DNA of 64,000 nt. Origin: an uncultured Candidatus Actinomarina sp. (GTDB taxonomy: Bacteria > Actinomycetota > Acidimicrobiia > Actinomarinales > Actinomarinaceae). Below, piece by piece: positions 31,837 through 40,699 of this stretch (positions within the stretch are counted from its first letter, which is position 1; each line of letters begins with the position of its first letter). The position numbers and the translations under genes were made by a program. The notes below the pieces were generated by a model. The model saw nothing but the letters and a program-made list of their open reading frames with translations, searched no databases and was not told the origin of the DNA. The DNA lies in contig CACJJR010000005.1 of the NCBI GenBank assembly GCA_902593795.1, positions 35,580 to 99,579 on the forward strand, written 5' to 3'.

Positions 31837-32607
31837 ATGATTTTTATTTCGGATGTCCACTATCAATTAGATCATCTTAACTCTTTGCCTAAAAACAAGG
31901 GTCCAGTTGTAATATTAGGTGATTTAATTAACTGGATTGATTACAGAGATGGACAAGGGATTGCTATGGATGTATTTGGAAAAGATAATGTTGAAAAATT
32001 AGTTAACTTGCGAAAAGAACATAGGTTTGATGAAAGAAAAAGTCTCTGGAAAGAACTTTATCAAAGTGATCCAGATGAAATATCTAAAAAAATGCAAGAT
32101 GCTATTTTAAAACAATATGAAGATGTTTTTAGTGTACTTAAGAATTATGAAGTTTGGTTTATACCTGGCAATGTAGATGATGTAAATATTATGAATTCAT
32201 ATACAAACAATTCAATTAAGAATGTAGATGGTCTAATCGTGGAATACAATAATAAAAAAATTGGATTTGCAGGCGGTGGTGTTCCAACACCAATTAATGC
32301 TAGAGGTGAAATTGATGAAGATACTTTTTCTGAAACATTGTCCACATTAAGAGAATCAGAAATTATTTGTACGCACGCACCACCATTAGTCGATGAATTA
32401 GTAACGGATGTTATAACAAATAAGATTGAACAAGGATGGCCAGCTTTAAAAGAATTTATTGAAAAGTATCAGCCCCAGTATTCATTATTTGGTGATGTTC
32501 ATCAGCCAAAAGCTTCAAATTGGGTAATAAAATCAACAAAGTGTATTAATGTAGGTTATTTTCGAGCAACTAATCAATATTTAGAATTATCATCAATTTA
32601 TATATGA
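31837..32607 (+). CDS. Calcineurin-like metallophosphoesterase
   Basis: FISDVHYQLDHL, VILGDLINW, WFIPGNVDD, CTHAPP, LFGDVHQP. Confidence 0.85.
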   Translation: MIFISDVHYQLDHLNSLPKNKGPVVILGDLINWIDYRDGQGIAMDVFGKDNVEKLVNLRKEHRFDERKSLWKELYQSDPDEISKKMQDAILKQYEDVFSVLKNYEVWFIPGNVDDVNIMNSYTNNSIKNVDGLIVEYNNKKIGFAGGGVPTPINARGEIDEDTFSETLSTLRESEIICTHAPPLVDELVTDVITNKIEQGWPALKEFIEKYQPQYSLFGDVHQPKASNWVIKSTKCINVGYFRATNQYLELSSIYI

Positions 32608-33518
32608 ATTGCTTATCATTTGACGTTGGAGGCACAACTGTAAAATACGGTTTGATAAATTCATCTCACAAAGTTTTAAAGAAAGATAAGTTTCCTACAC
32701 CAGCAAATGAAGAAGAATTAATTTATTTGTTTTCTAAAATTATCGAAGATAATTTATCAGATATTTCAAAAATTTCAGTGGCGATGCCAGGATACGTAAG
32801 TGTAGCAAACAACAAATATTTGTACGGCCCACATTTACAATATGATATTGATTTTTCAAAATTAACAAATTTTTCAGAATACGATTTTTATCTAGACAAT
32901 GATGGCAATGTGGCAGCTTATTGTGAATATATATTAAATTATAAAAACAAATATTCTAATTTAATAATGTTAACTTTTGGCACAGGAGTCGGTGGGGGAA
33001 TAATATCTGAAGGTAAATTATTAAGAGGACAAGGAAATGCAGGTGAGATAGGGCATATGCTTACCTCTAATGATAGAGAAGTCGAAGGCGACAGTGGAAA
33101 AAGAGGTAGTTTTGAGCTATCTGTTGCTGCATCAGTATGGACAAAGAAATGTATGGAATTAACCAAGAAAAATCATGATTCAGAACTTTCCAAAAAATTT
33201 GCTATCAAAAATGTTGGGTCAGTACTGTTTGATAATGAACTGAGTTTAACAAATTCAGAAACTGCTGTTAGAGATGAAATAATTCAAAACATCTCAAATG
33301 GACTGTTAAGTTTATTTGAAATTTTCGACAATGAAGCTTTTGTTCTTGGGGGAACTATGTCTTCTGAACCTTTTGATTTAATTAAGCTTATACAAAGTGA
33401 TATAAAGAATAGATTTAAATTTCCATCTCGAAATTTCCCTAATATATTTATTGCTTCAGAAGGAGAAGATTCCGGAATAATTGGTGCAGCAGCTTTAGCT
33501 TTTAATGAACAAAATTAA
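32604..33518 (+). CDS. ROK-family sugar kinase/regulator-like protein
   Basis: LSFDVGGTTVKYGLI, LDNDGNVAAYCE, LTFGTGVGGGIISEGKLLRGQGNAGEIGHM. Confidence 0.85.
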   Translation: MNCLSFDVGGTTVKYGLINSSHKVLKKDKFPTPANEEELIYLFSKIIEDNLSDISKISVAMPGYVSVANNKYLYGPHLQYDIDFSKLTNFSEYDFYLDNDGNVAAYCEYILNYKNKYSNLIMLTFGTGVGGGIISEGKLLRGQGNAGEIGHMLTSNDREVEGDSGKRGSFELSVAASVWTKKCMELTKKNHDSELSKKFAIKNVGSVLFDNELSLTNSETAVRDEIIQNISNGLLSLFEIFDNEAFVLGGTMSSEPFDLIKLIQSDIKNRFKFPSRNFPNIFIASEGEDSGIIGAAALAFNEQN

Positions 33519-34188
33519 TTCTGTTTTACTGCCTGGGTCATTTTTCACATATGATTATGTTGAAAAAACAAAAAAATTAACTTCACTAGAAATTGATACT
33601 ATATATTTTTATGATCATACGGTAAATCCTGTTGATAAGAATCTAGAGGTTTATCAGTTAATAGATGGACTTTATAAGCTCTACGATATTGTAAAAAATG
33701 ATATAAGTTTGGGTGTATGTGTATTGAATATTAATTCAAGACCTCATCAGACTTTGTTTGAGGATTATATAAATAAATTACTAGACATAAAAAATTTTAA
33801 ATTAGGAATTGGAACTGGTGATGATAAATTTGAAAAAAGAATGAATTTTTCAAACAATGTTGAACAAATTATAAATGAAGTAAAGTCTTCAAAAAAATTT
33901 GCATCAAACAATACTCAATTATTTATTGGAGGAAATTCAAAAGAAAAACTTAATTTCATGAAAAAGTATGATCTAGGAATAAATCAATGGATGGGTACTA
34001 AAAAAGCTTTTCAAGAAAAAGAGTCAATATACAATAAAATAAAACATCCTTTAGGAAGATTGAGTATATGCTTGAATCCTTATAAACCAATTATTTTCAA
34101 AAGTGATTTGAGTTATGAAAAAATATTTGTATTAAAAGATTCAAATAATGAGATTTTTTATAAAACACTAGATAATATTTTTAAATGA
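33505..34188 (+). CDS. Divergent luciferase-like (LLM) protein or unknown
   Basis: Weak resemblance to LLM TIM barrels (KLGIGTGDDKFEKRM; IDTIYFYDHT). Confidence 0.35.
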   Translation: MNKINSVLLPGSFFTYDYVEKTKKLTSLEIDTIYFYDHTVNPVDKNLEVYQLIDGLYKLYDIVKNDISLGVCVLNINSRPHQTLFEDYINKLLDIKNFKLGIGTGDDKFEKRMNFSNNVEQIINEVKSSKKFASNNTQLFIGGNSKEKLNFMKKYDLGINQWMGTKKAFQEKESIYNKIKHPLGRLSICLNPYKPIIFKSDLSYEKIFVLKDSNNEIFYKTLDNIFK

Positions 34189-35348
34189 ATAAGTTCAGCA
34201 ACGATTTAATAAATAATTTTCCAGAATATTTATTTAATGAAATCAATCAAAAGAAAATTTCTGCTCGTCATTCCGGAAAAGATATAATTGATTTAGGTTA
34301 CGGAAATCCAGACTTACCAACTCATGACAAAGTTGTTGAAAAGCTCATTGAAACAGCGAAGATTAAAAAAAATCATAAATATTCTGTTTCAAAAGGCATA
34401 TATGGGCTTAGGGAAGCTATATCAAGAAAATATGAAAATAATTATCAAGTAAATCTTGATCCTAACTTTAATGTTGTAAATACTATTGGCAGTAAAGAAG
34501 GCTTGACGCACCTCTTGATGTCTGTGTTAAACCCTGGGGACAAAGTTGTTGTCCAAGACCCAAGCTATCCAATACATCATTTCGCTCCATTAATTGCTAG
34601 AGCTGAGACAATTAAAATCAATTGCTTAAATGAATCAGACTTTTTGATGCAATTAGTTCAAACTTTAAAAAAAACAAAAATAAAGCTTCTACTCATTTCT
34701 TTTCCACATAACCCAACAACGCTTACTGTTGATCAAGTCTTTTATGATAATCTTATTGAATTAGCTGAAAAATATAATTTTCTAATAGTGAATGATTTTG
34801 CATATTCAGATATATATTTTGGCGGAAATAAACCACCATCTCTTTTGAGTTCTGACAAAAGTTTATCCCATAGTATTGAGCTATATTCACTTACTAAAGG
34901 CTTTTCAATGGCAGGTTGGAGAGTAGGGTTTGCAGTTGGTAATAAAGATGCAATTTCTTCAGTTACCAAATTAAAATCATATATAGATTATGGTACTTTT
35001 CAACCAATTCAAATTGCATCTACCGTAGCTTTAAATGAACTAGAGGAATATCCATTTGAATTATCATCTGTCTATAAGGAAAGAAGAGAATTAATAGTTG
35101 ACAATCTAGAAGACTTGAACTTTAGTGTGCAAGAATCTACAGCGACAATGTTTGTATGGGCTAAACTTCCTGAAAAATTCAGAAATGACTCACTTAAATT
35201 TTCACTAGAACTATTAGAAAAATCTAATGTAGCAATTTCACCAGGTGTTGGATTTGGAAAATATGGGGAAGGGTATATTAGGATTGCTTTAGTAGAAAAT
35301 AAACAAAGAATTAGACAAGCTATGAAAAATATTAAGGCCGCATTGTAA
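34185..35348 (+). CDS. Class I/II pyridoxal-phosphate aminotransferase
   Basis: DLGYGNPDLPTHDKVVEKL, SFPHNPTTLTVD, SLTKGFSMAGWRVGFAVGN. Confidence 0.9.
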   Translation: MNKFSNDLINNFPEYLFNEINQKKISARHSGKDIIDLGYGNPDLPTHDKVVEKLIETAKIKKNHKYSVSKGIYGLREAISRKYENNYQVNLDPNFNVVNTIGSKEGLTHLLMSVLNPGDKVVVQDPSYPIHHFAPLIARAETIKINCLNESDFLMQLVQTLKKTKIKLLLISFPHNPTTLTVDQVFYDNLIELAEKYNFLIVNDFAYSDIYFGGNKPPSLLSSDKSLSHSIELYSLTKGFSMAGWRVGFAVGNKDAISSVTKLKSYIDYGTFQPIQIASTVALNELEEYPFELSSVYKERRELIVDNLEDLNFSVQESTATMFVWAKLPEKFRNDSLKFSLELLEKSNVAISPGVGFGKYGEGYIRIALVENKQRIRQAMKNIKAAL

Positions 35349-36374
35349 ATGTATGATTTAAGATCAGATACTGTAACAAAGCCATCTAAAGAAGTTATTC
35401 AAAGCGCTTTAGATGCGGAGCTTGGTGATGATGAATACATTGAAGACCCTACGGTTAACAATTTAGAGAATCATTGTGCTGAATTATTAAGTTTTGAAAA
35501 AGGATTATTTGTTTCATCAGGCTTAATGGGCAATCAGGTTTCACTCTTAATTCATAACGAACCTGGAACCGAAGTAATTACACCTCATGACTCACACATC
35601 AAAAATTATGAACACGGTGCAGCGGCTTTTTTATCTCGAGTTCAATTTCGTGATGCTCAAAATATAGATGGGGAAGTAGATTTAGAATTCATAGAAAAGC
35701 TTATATTGAAATCAAAAATTCATAAACCACAAATCAAAACAATTTCTATCGAAAATACTCACCTAGCATCTGGTGGGTCAGTTGTATCTTTTGATTCAAT
35801 AAAATCTCTTAGTGACCTATCAAGAAGGCACGACCTCAAGCTTCATGTGGATGGTGCAAGAATTTGGCACGCAATATTAGAAGATAATAATAAGAATTAT
35901 GGAGATTACTGCGATAGCTTAACATTTTGTTTCTCAAAGGCACTAGGTGCTCCTATTGGTTCTATGCTATTGGGTTCTAAGGAGTTTATAAAAGAAGCAA
36001 GAGAATATAGAAAAAAACTCGGCGGCGGCATGAGACAGGTAGGAGTTATTGCTTCGATGGCAAGCAAGGCTTTAGAAAATCGAGAATGTATTCTTGAAGA
36101 CCATGTTAAAGCCAAAAAAGTTTATGACTTTCTAGTTATAAACTTAAACAATGAAAAAATAGAAAGTGTTGTTTACAAAGGTACGAATATGATATTTATA
36201 AATGTCATAAGTGAAGAAGATCCAAATAAACTATTAGATATATTTTATAAAAATTCAATTAATGCAGGTCTTATTGGAGATAAGTCTATCAGATTAGTTT
36301 TGCATAAAGACATATCTAGCGACGATATAGATGATATATCAAATAGGTTACTTCACTCTTCTTCTGAATTTTGA
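35349..36374 (+). CDS. Low-specificity L-threonine aldolase / beta-eliminating lyase
   Basis: YDLRSDTVTKPSKEV, GDDEYIEDPTVNNLE, LHVDGARIWHA, SFCFSKALGAPIGS-like. Confidence 0.88.
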   Translation: MYDLRSDTVTKPSKEVIQSALDAELGDDEYIEDPTVNNLENHCAELLSFEKGLFVSSGLMGNQVSLLIHNEPGTEVITPHDSHIKNYEHGAAAFLSRVQFRDAQNIDGEVDLEFIEKLILKSKIHKPQIKTISIENTHLASGGSVVSFDSIKSLSDLSRRHDLKLHVDGARIWHAILEDNNKNYGDYCDSLTFCFSKALGAPIGSMLLGSKEFIKEAREYRKKLGGGMRQVGVIASMASKALENRECILEDHVKAKKVYDFLVINLNNEKIESVVYKGTNMIFINVISEEDPNKLLDIFYKNSINAGLIGDKSIRLVLHKDISSDDIDDISNRLLHSSSEF

Positions 36375-36592
36375 TTCCATTCAGTAATCGATTTTTCAGA
36401 TAAATTCACTAATATATAAACTCCAACTAAATTGAAAAGATTAATTGCACCCATATAGGTTAAGACACTATTTAGGCAATTGCCATCATTAGAAACAATA
36501 CAAAACGTATTACCTAAAAGATAACCTATATAGCTAGACAATAAAATGACTGAAGTATATATTAAAGCTCGAGTCTTGTTGCTAAATCTCAT
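36353..36592 (-). CDS. Small membrane protein, unknown
   Basis: 79 aa, two hydrophobic segments, fills the gap between flanking genes. Confidence 0.45.
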   Translation of the reverse strand: MRFSNKTRALIYTSVILLSSYIGYLLGNTFCIVSNDGNCLNSVLTYMGAINLFNLVGVYILVNLSEKSITEWNQNSEEE

Positions 36593-36615
36593 AATTATAT
36601 TAACTTTAGCTTATT

Positions 36616-36840
36616 ATGAATTTTCCTAATCCGTGGATTACAATTTTAAGTTTTGTATATATCTTTTTCAATGGATTCTTTGCATTTCAGCTAAGTAGAA
36701 AAATAGTTGAAGTGTATCTTGAAAAATTTAATTCAAAGTTTTTTAAATCTTTGGAGCCAATTATTGGTAGTTTAGGATTCATCGGTTCCTTTGGTGGAGG
36801 CTTACTTATTCTATATTTATTTATAATAAATATAACTTAA
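36616..36840 (+). CDS. Small membrane protein, unknown
   Basis: 74 aa, two hydrophobic segments. Confidence 0.45.
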   Translation: MNFPNPWITILSFVYIFFNGFFAFQLSRKIVEVYLEKFNSKFFKSLEPIIGSLGFIGSFGGGLLILYLFIINIT

Positions 36841-36859
36841 TGTATTATCTAAGACAAGC

Positions 36860-37402
36860 CTAGTATGTGTGTAATTTAGAATTTTTAAAATATTGTATTT
36901 CACAATGATCGGGCCTATTTTTTGTAAAATCTTTATCATTTAAATAATAGTAAGTAAATGCTCTAATCGTATCTTGATGAGATACAAAAAGTGTATTCTC
37001 ACATTTTTCATAAATATTGTTAAATCTATCAAATACGCTTTTTAAAGATTCTCCAGTATTCATTAAATTTAGTGGACTGTCATCAGCGTTTTTGAAGTTT
37101 TGTGTTAATTTAATTTCGTCCCATGTTCTTCCGATCCAATCACTAGGGCCTGCCCATTCAATTATGTTATAGGATGTAGTTATATTTATTTTAAGTACAC
37201 TGTTTACTATTTCTGCTGTTTGCCTTGCCCTTAATAGAGGAGAGGAGATAATATTTTTAATATCAAATTGTTCTTTAATTTTTATTGCAGCATTTTTAGC
37301 TTGAGTTCTTCCATTATTGCTTAGGTAAAATCCTGGAAGGTTTGCATAAAAAACATTCTTCTCATTTTGCACTTCTCCGTGCCTTAGAAATAAATTACTC
37401 AT
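36860..37402 (-). CDS. Histidine phosphatase (phosphoglycerate mutase-like) family protein
   Basis: LFLRHGEVQNEKN RHG motif, SSPLLRARQTAEIV, LFVSHQDTIRAF. Confidence 0.9.
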   Translation of the reverse strand: MSNLFLRHGEVQNEKNVFYANLPGFYLSNNGRTQAKNAAIKIKEQFDIKNIISSPLLRARQTAEIVNSVLKINITTSYNIIEWAGPSDWIGRTWDEIKLTQNFKNADDSPLNLMNTGESLKSVFDRFNNIYEKCENTLFVSHQDTIRAFTYYYLNDKDFTKNRPDHCEIQYFKNSKLHTY

Positions 37403-37440
37403 TTATTTAGACTAACTCAGTTATATATTAAAATCTAAAC

Positions 37441-37788
37441 ATGGGTTTGAATAAAGAAGAAGAAGAAATTCTAAAGCAAATTGAACAAGAGTTAATGAAG
37501 GATGATCCTGACTTAGCGAAAACTGTTGAGGACTCAACATTATCTAAGTTCACAAGAACTAGAGCTGTCATTTCTTTTTTTGTTTTTATTCTTGGTCTCT
37601 TAACAATGTTTAGTACATACATAATTCAACCCGCTTTAGCAATTATTGGTTTTTCTGTAATGGCTGTTTCAGGTTATGTATTTGTTTTTAACACACGAGC
37701 ACTTTTAAAAGCAGAAAATGTAAAAGAGTGGAATGTGAAACAAGTTATTGGAATTTTAAGAAATCAAGATAGCTCTAGACAAAAATAA
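37441..37788 (+). CDS. DUF3040-like actinobacterial membrane protein
   Basis: LNKEEEEILKQIEQELMKDDPDLAKTV N-terminus plus two TM segments. Confidence 0.7.
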   Translation: MGLNKEEEEILKQIEQELMKDDPDLAKTVEDSTLSKFTRTRAVISFFVFILGLLTMFSTYIIQPALAIIGFSVMAVSGYVFVFNTRALLKAENVKEWNVKQVIGILRNQDSSRQK

Positions 37789-37834
37789 AAAAATTAATTA
37801 AATTAATTATACATCATTTTTTTAGGAGTAAGGT

Positions 37835-38326
37835 TTGAAGAAAAATGCTTTCACATCAAAGCAAGCGTGCTATCTTTCAGGGTGCACGTCACATCAATTA
37901 AGATATTGGGATAAGGTAAATTTAGTTTCTCCCTCCATACAATCATCTGACGGAAAGCCTGGTGTGCCTAAATTTTATTCTTTTCGAGATATAGTTGCTT
38001 TAAAAGTAATTAAAACTTTATTAGATAATGGAATGAGTATTCAAAGGGTTAGACGAGCTTGGAAGTACTTAACAAAAAACGGTGACCTTACTAAACATCT
38101 TTCTGAAGTTAAGCTTAAATCTGATGGACAGACTATATATTCTGTTGAAGATAATGAAGTATTTGATGCGCTTAAAAATGGTCAACTAACATTTTTTGAA
38201 ACTATTGACAATGTTGCTCAAGAAGTAAAAGAAGATGTATCTAAATTTGAATTGGATAAAGAAAGATTTCTAATTTTATTGACTAAAGTAGAAGATGATG
38301 TACTTAGTCAAGAACTTCAAGCTTAA
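37835..38326 (+). CDS. MerR-family transcriptional regulator
   Basis: TSHQLRYWDKVNLVSPS...FYSFRDIVALKVIKTLLDNGMSIQRVRRAW; SD AGGAG upstream of TTG. Confidence 0.85.
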   Translation: MKKNAFTSKQACYLSGCTSHQLRYWDKVNLVSPSIQSSDGKPGVPKFYSFRDIVALKVIKTLLDNGMSIQRVRRAWKYLTKNGDLTKHLSEVKLKSDGQTIYSVEDNEVFDALKNGQLTFFETIDNVAQEVKEDVSKFELDKERFLILLTKVEDDVLSQELQA

Positions 38327-38349
38327 AACAATTTTTAATTTATTTTCTT

Positions 38350-38859
38350 ATGAGTCTAACTAGTCACAGAACTCTAATTTTAAATTCTACTTTTCAACCA
38401 CTATCCGTAGTTTCTTTTAAACGAGCAATATCGCTAATTCATAATAATAAAATTAACGTGATAAAAAATTCTGATATAATTTTACGATCTGAAAACAAAG
38501 AATTTTTTATTCCAAAAGTCGGTATTTTAACGTATTTCGTAAAAGCACCCTTTGCTAGAAGAGTTGCATTGAATCGCGAAAATATATTTATCCGTGATTA
38601 TTATACATGCCAATATTGTGGTAAAACTGCCGAGTCAATAGACCACATAGTACCTCGTTCAAAAGGTGGGCTTCATGAATGGTCAAACGTGGTGGCATGT
38701 TGTAAAAAATGTAATTTAATAAAAGCAGATAAACTACTTCACCAAACACATTTAAATCTTAAAAAAGCTCCAGCTAACCCAAAAGATAATTTTTGGATTA
38801 AAACTATTGTCGGTAGTAATCCAGACCCATCCTGGAAAGAATATCTTATTTCAGCATAA
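38350..38859 (+). CDS. HNH endonuclease
   Basis: CQYCGKTAESIDHIVPRSKGGLHEWSNVVACCKKCNLIKAD. Confidence 0.92.
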   Translation: MSLTSHRTLILNSTFQPLSVVSFKRAISLIHNNKINVIKNSDIILRSENKEFFIPKVGILTYFVKAPFARRVALNRENIFIRDYYTCQYCGKTAESIDHIVPRSKGGLHEWSNVVACCKKCNLIKADKLLHQTHLNLKKAPANPKDNFWIKTIVGSNPDPSWKEYLISA

Positions 38860-38874
38860 AAAAATTTTTATCAA

Positions 38875-38921
38875 AAAGTGTTGCAGAGTGTCATAAAGTG
38901 TCATATAATGTAAAGAAGTGG
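38875..38921 (+). promoter_or_regulatory. MraZ-box-like repeat array (five boxes, 10-bp period) over the mraZ promoter
   Basis: AAAGTGT(38875) AGAGTGT(38885) AAAGTGT(38895) ATAATGT(38905) GAAGTGG(38915); embedded promoter TTGCAG(38881)-17 bp-TATAAT(38904). Confidence 0.75.
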
Positions 38922-38945
38922 TTCAAGGCACGAAAGGCGGATAAA

Positions 38946-39371
38946 GTGTTCCTTGGTGAGTTTCAACATACAATGGACTCTAAAGGTAGGGTAGTTATAC
39001 CTTCAAAGTTCAGAGAAGAGCTTCAACAGGGCTGTGTTATTACCAAGGGACAAGATAACTGTCTTCAAATATTAACAAAAGACAATTGGCAAAATGAAGC
39101 ATTAAAAATGGCTTCTCTTCCGTCAACAGATCGTACTTCAAGACAATTAAGAAGAGCACTATTTAGCGGTGCTATTGATGTGAAAATTGATTCAGCCGGA
39201 AGGGTTCAAATACCTGAAAACCTAAGAGTTTATAGCGGCATAGACATAAATGAAGATGTAACAGTAACAGGCTCGGGTCCTGTTGTTGAAGTTTGGTCAA
39301 CAAGAAGTTGGAAGAAAATTCAAAATGAAGCTGATCAGGCTTTTGCAAATATTAACGAAGTGAAAGGTTAG
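38946..39371 (+). CDS. mraZ: Transcriptional regulator MraZ
   Basis: FLGEFQHTMDSKGRVVIPSKFREEL, SGAIDVKIDSAGRVQIPENLR (two SpoVT/AbrB-like halves). Start re-called to GTG 38946 with AAAGGCGG upstream; track ORF begins at 38898. Confidence 0.9.
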   Translation: MFLGEFQHTMDSKGRVVIPSKFREELQQGCVITKGQDNCLQILTKDNWQNEALKMASLPSTDRTSRQLRRALFSGAIDVKIDSAGRVQIPENLRVYSGIDINEDVTVTGSGPVVEVWSTRSWKKIQNEADQAFANINEVKG

Positions 39372-39372
39372 G

Positions 39373-39463
39373 TTCATAGCCAGCTCTCTAGACAACTAAA
39401 TTGGAACACCCTTACTCCGCCCAACTTTCCAATTGGTGCCAGTTCTAGAGAGCTGGGTATGAA
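39373..39463 (+). ncRNA. Candidate mraW RNA motif / start-codon-sequestering hairpin in the rsmH 5' region
   Basis: TTCATAgCCAGCTCTCTAGA pairs with TCTAGAGAGCTGGgTATGAA; apical AATTGGAA/TTCCAATT; loop CACCCTTACTCCGCCCAACT; lies between mraZ and rsmH (mraW). Confidence 0.75.
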
Positions 39464-40379
39464 TACAAACAGGGCAGAGTATTTGACACACGATGGGGTT
39501 ATGATATCAGATGTATCTGATATATTACTTAATGCTCCAGAAGGTATTTTTATTGATGCAACTTACGGTTATGGTTCACATTTTAATCATTTTTCAAAAA
39601 ATCATAACCAATTAAATTTTATTGGATTTGACAGGGATGGAGAATCTGTTTTTAATTCTGATCCTAGTCACGAAGTAGTTCATTCTAATTTTTCAAATAT
39701 TGATAAATACTTAGAATTAAATAATATAAATTCTATAAGTGGAGTTTTTTACGATTTTGGAGTTTCTTCGCATCAATTAGATTCTTCTCATCGAGGATTC
39801 TCATTTCAAGATGATGCAAATCTTGACATGAGAATGGATTTATCACAGAAATTATCAGCAAAAGATGTAATTAATGAATATGAAATAAATAAATTAATTA
39901 ATATTTTTTTTAAATTCGGAGAAGAAAAGCATTCAAAAAAAATAGCTAATTTAATTATTGAGAATAGGCCTGTCAATACAACTGAACAACTAGTCAATAT
40001 AATTAAATCAGCGTTACCTAGACAAAATCCAAAATTTACAAACAGTACAGTGAGAAAAATATTTCAATCAATAAGAATTGAGGTAAATAATGAATTAAAC
40101 GAGATAATAACATCTATTAATAAATTAAAGAGTTTCATCAATAAAGACGGATTAATGATTTTTTTAACGTATCACTCTATTGAAGATAAAATTGTTAAAA
40201 AATTTATTGATAAAGAAGTAACGGGATGTATATGTGATCCTAAATTTGCAATTTGTACATGTAGCATTAGTGCCCAATTTAAATTGGGAAAATTCAAAAA
40301 AAGAAAATCTTCCATCTCTGAAATTAAATCTAATCCTAGATCCAAATCTGCTGTTCTCAGATATATGGTAAAAATATGA
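39459..40379 (+). CDS. rsmH: 16S rRNA m4C1402 methyltransferase RsmH (MraW)
   Basis: IFIDATYGYGSHFNHF, DFGVSSHQLDSSHRGFSFQDDANLDMRMD, TYHSIEDKIVKKF. Confidence 0.95.
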   Translation: MNTNRAEYLTHDGVMISDVSDILLNAPEGIFIDATYGYGSHFNHFSKNHNQLNFIGFDRDGESVFNSDPSHEVVHSNFSNIDKYLELNNINSISGVFYDFGVSSHQLDSSHRGFSFQDDANLDMRMDLSQKLSAKDVINEYEINKLINIFFKFGEEKHSKKIANLIIENRPVNTTEQLVNIIKSALPRQNPKFTNSTVRKIFQSIRIEVNNELNEIITSINKLKSFINKDGLMIFLTYHSIEDKIVKKFIDKEVTGCICDPKFAICTCSISAQFKLGKFKKRKSSISEIKSNPRSKSAVLRYMVKI

Positions 40380-40699
40380 AACTCAAACACTTTTTATTTT
40401 TTCTAGTTGTTTCAATATTTGCTTCACTGGTTGGCAATTTGTATACAAATATGAAGATAAATGAAGTTTCTAAAAATTTATCAATTTTAAATAACGATAT
40501 AGTTGAATTACAGATACTTAAAGATCAAACCTTTAATTTATATCAGGAAAAATATTCTATACAAAATATTGAAAAAATCTCTGACTCATTAAATTTTAAA
40601 AAACTTGACGTATATATAGTAAACAAAAATCTCACTTCACCTTACAAATTAGATTCTGAATTAGTAAAAGTTAATATTTTAGGCTCTTTAAGTAAATGA
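40376..40699 (+). CDS. ftsL: FtsL-like septum protein
   Basis: Small bitopic protein (one N-terminal TM, coiled coil) between rsmH and ftsI. Confidence 0.6.
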   Translation: MKLKHFLFFLVVSIFASLVGNLYTNMKINEVSKNLSILNNDIVELQILKDQTFNLYQEKYSIQNIEKISDSLNFKKLDVYIVNKNLTSPYKLDSELVKVNILGSLSK

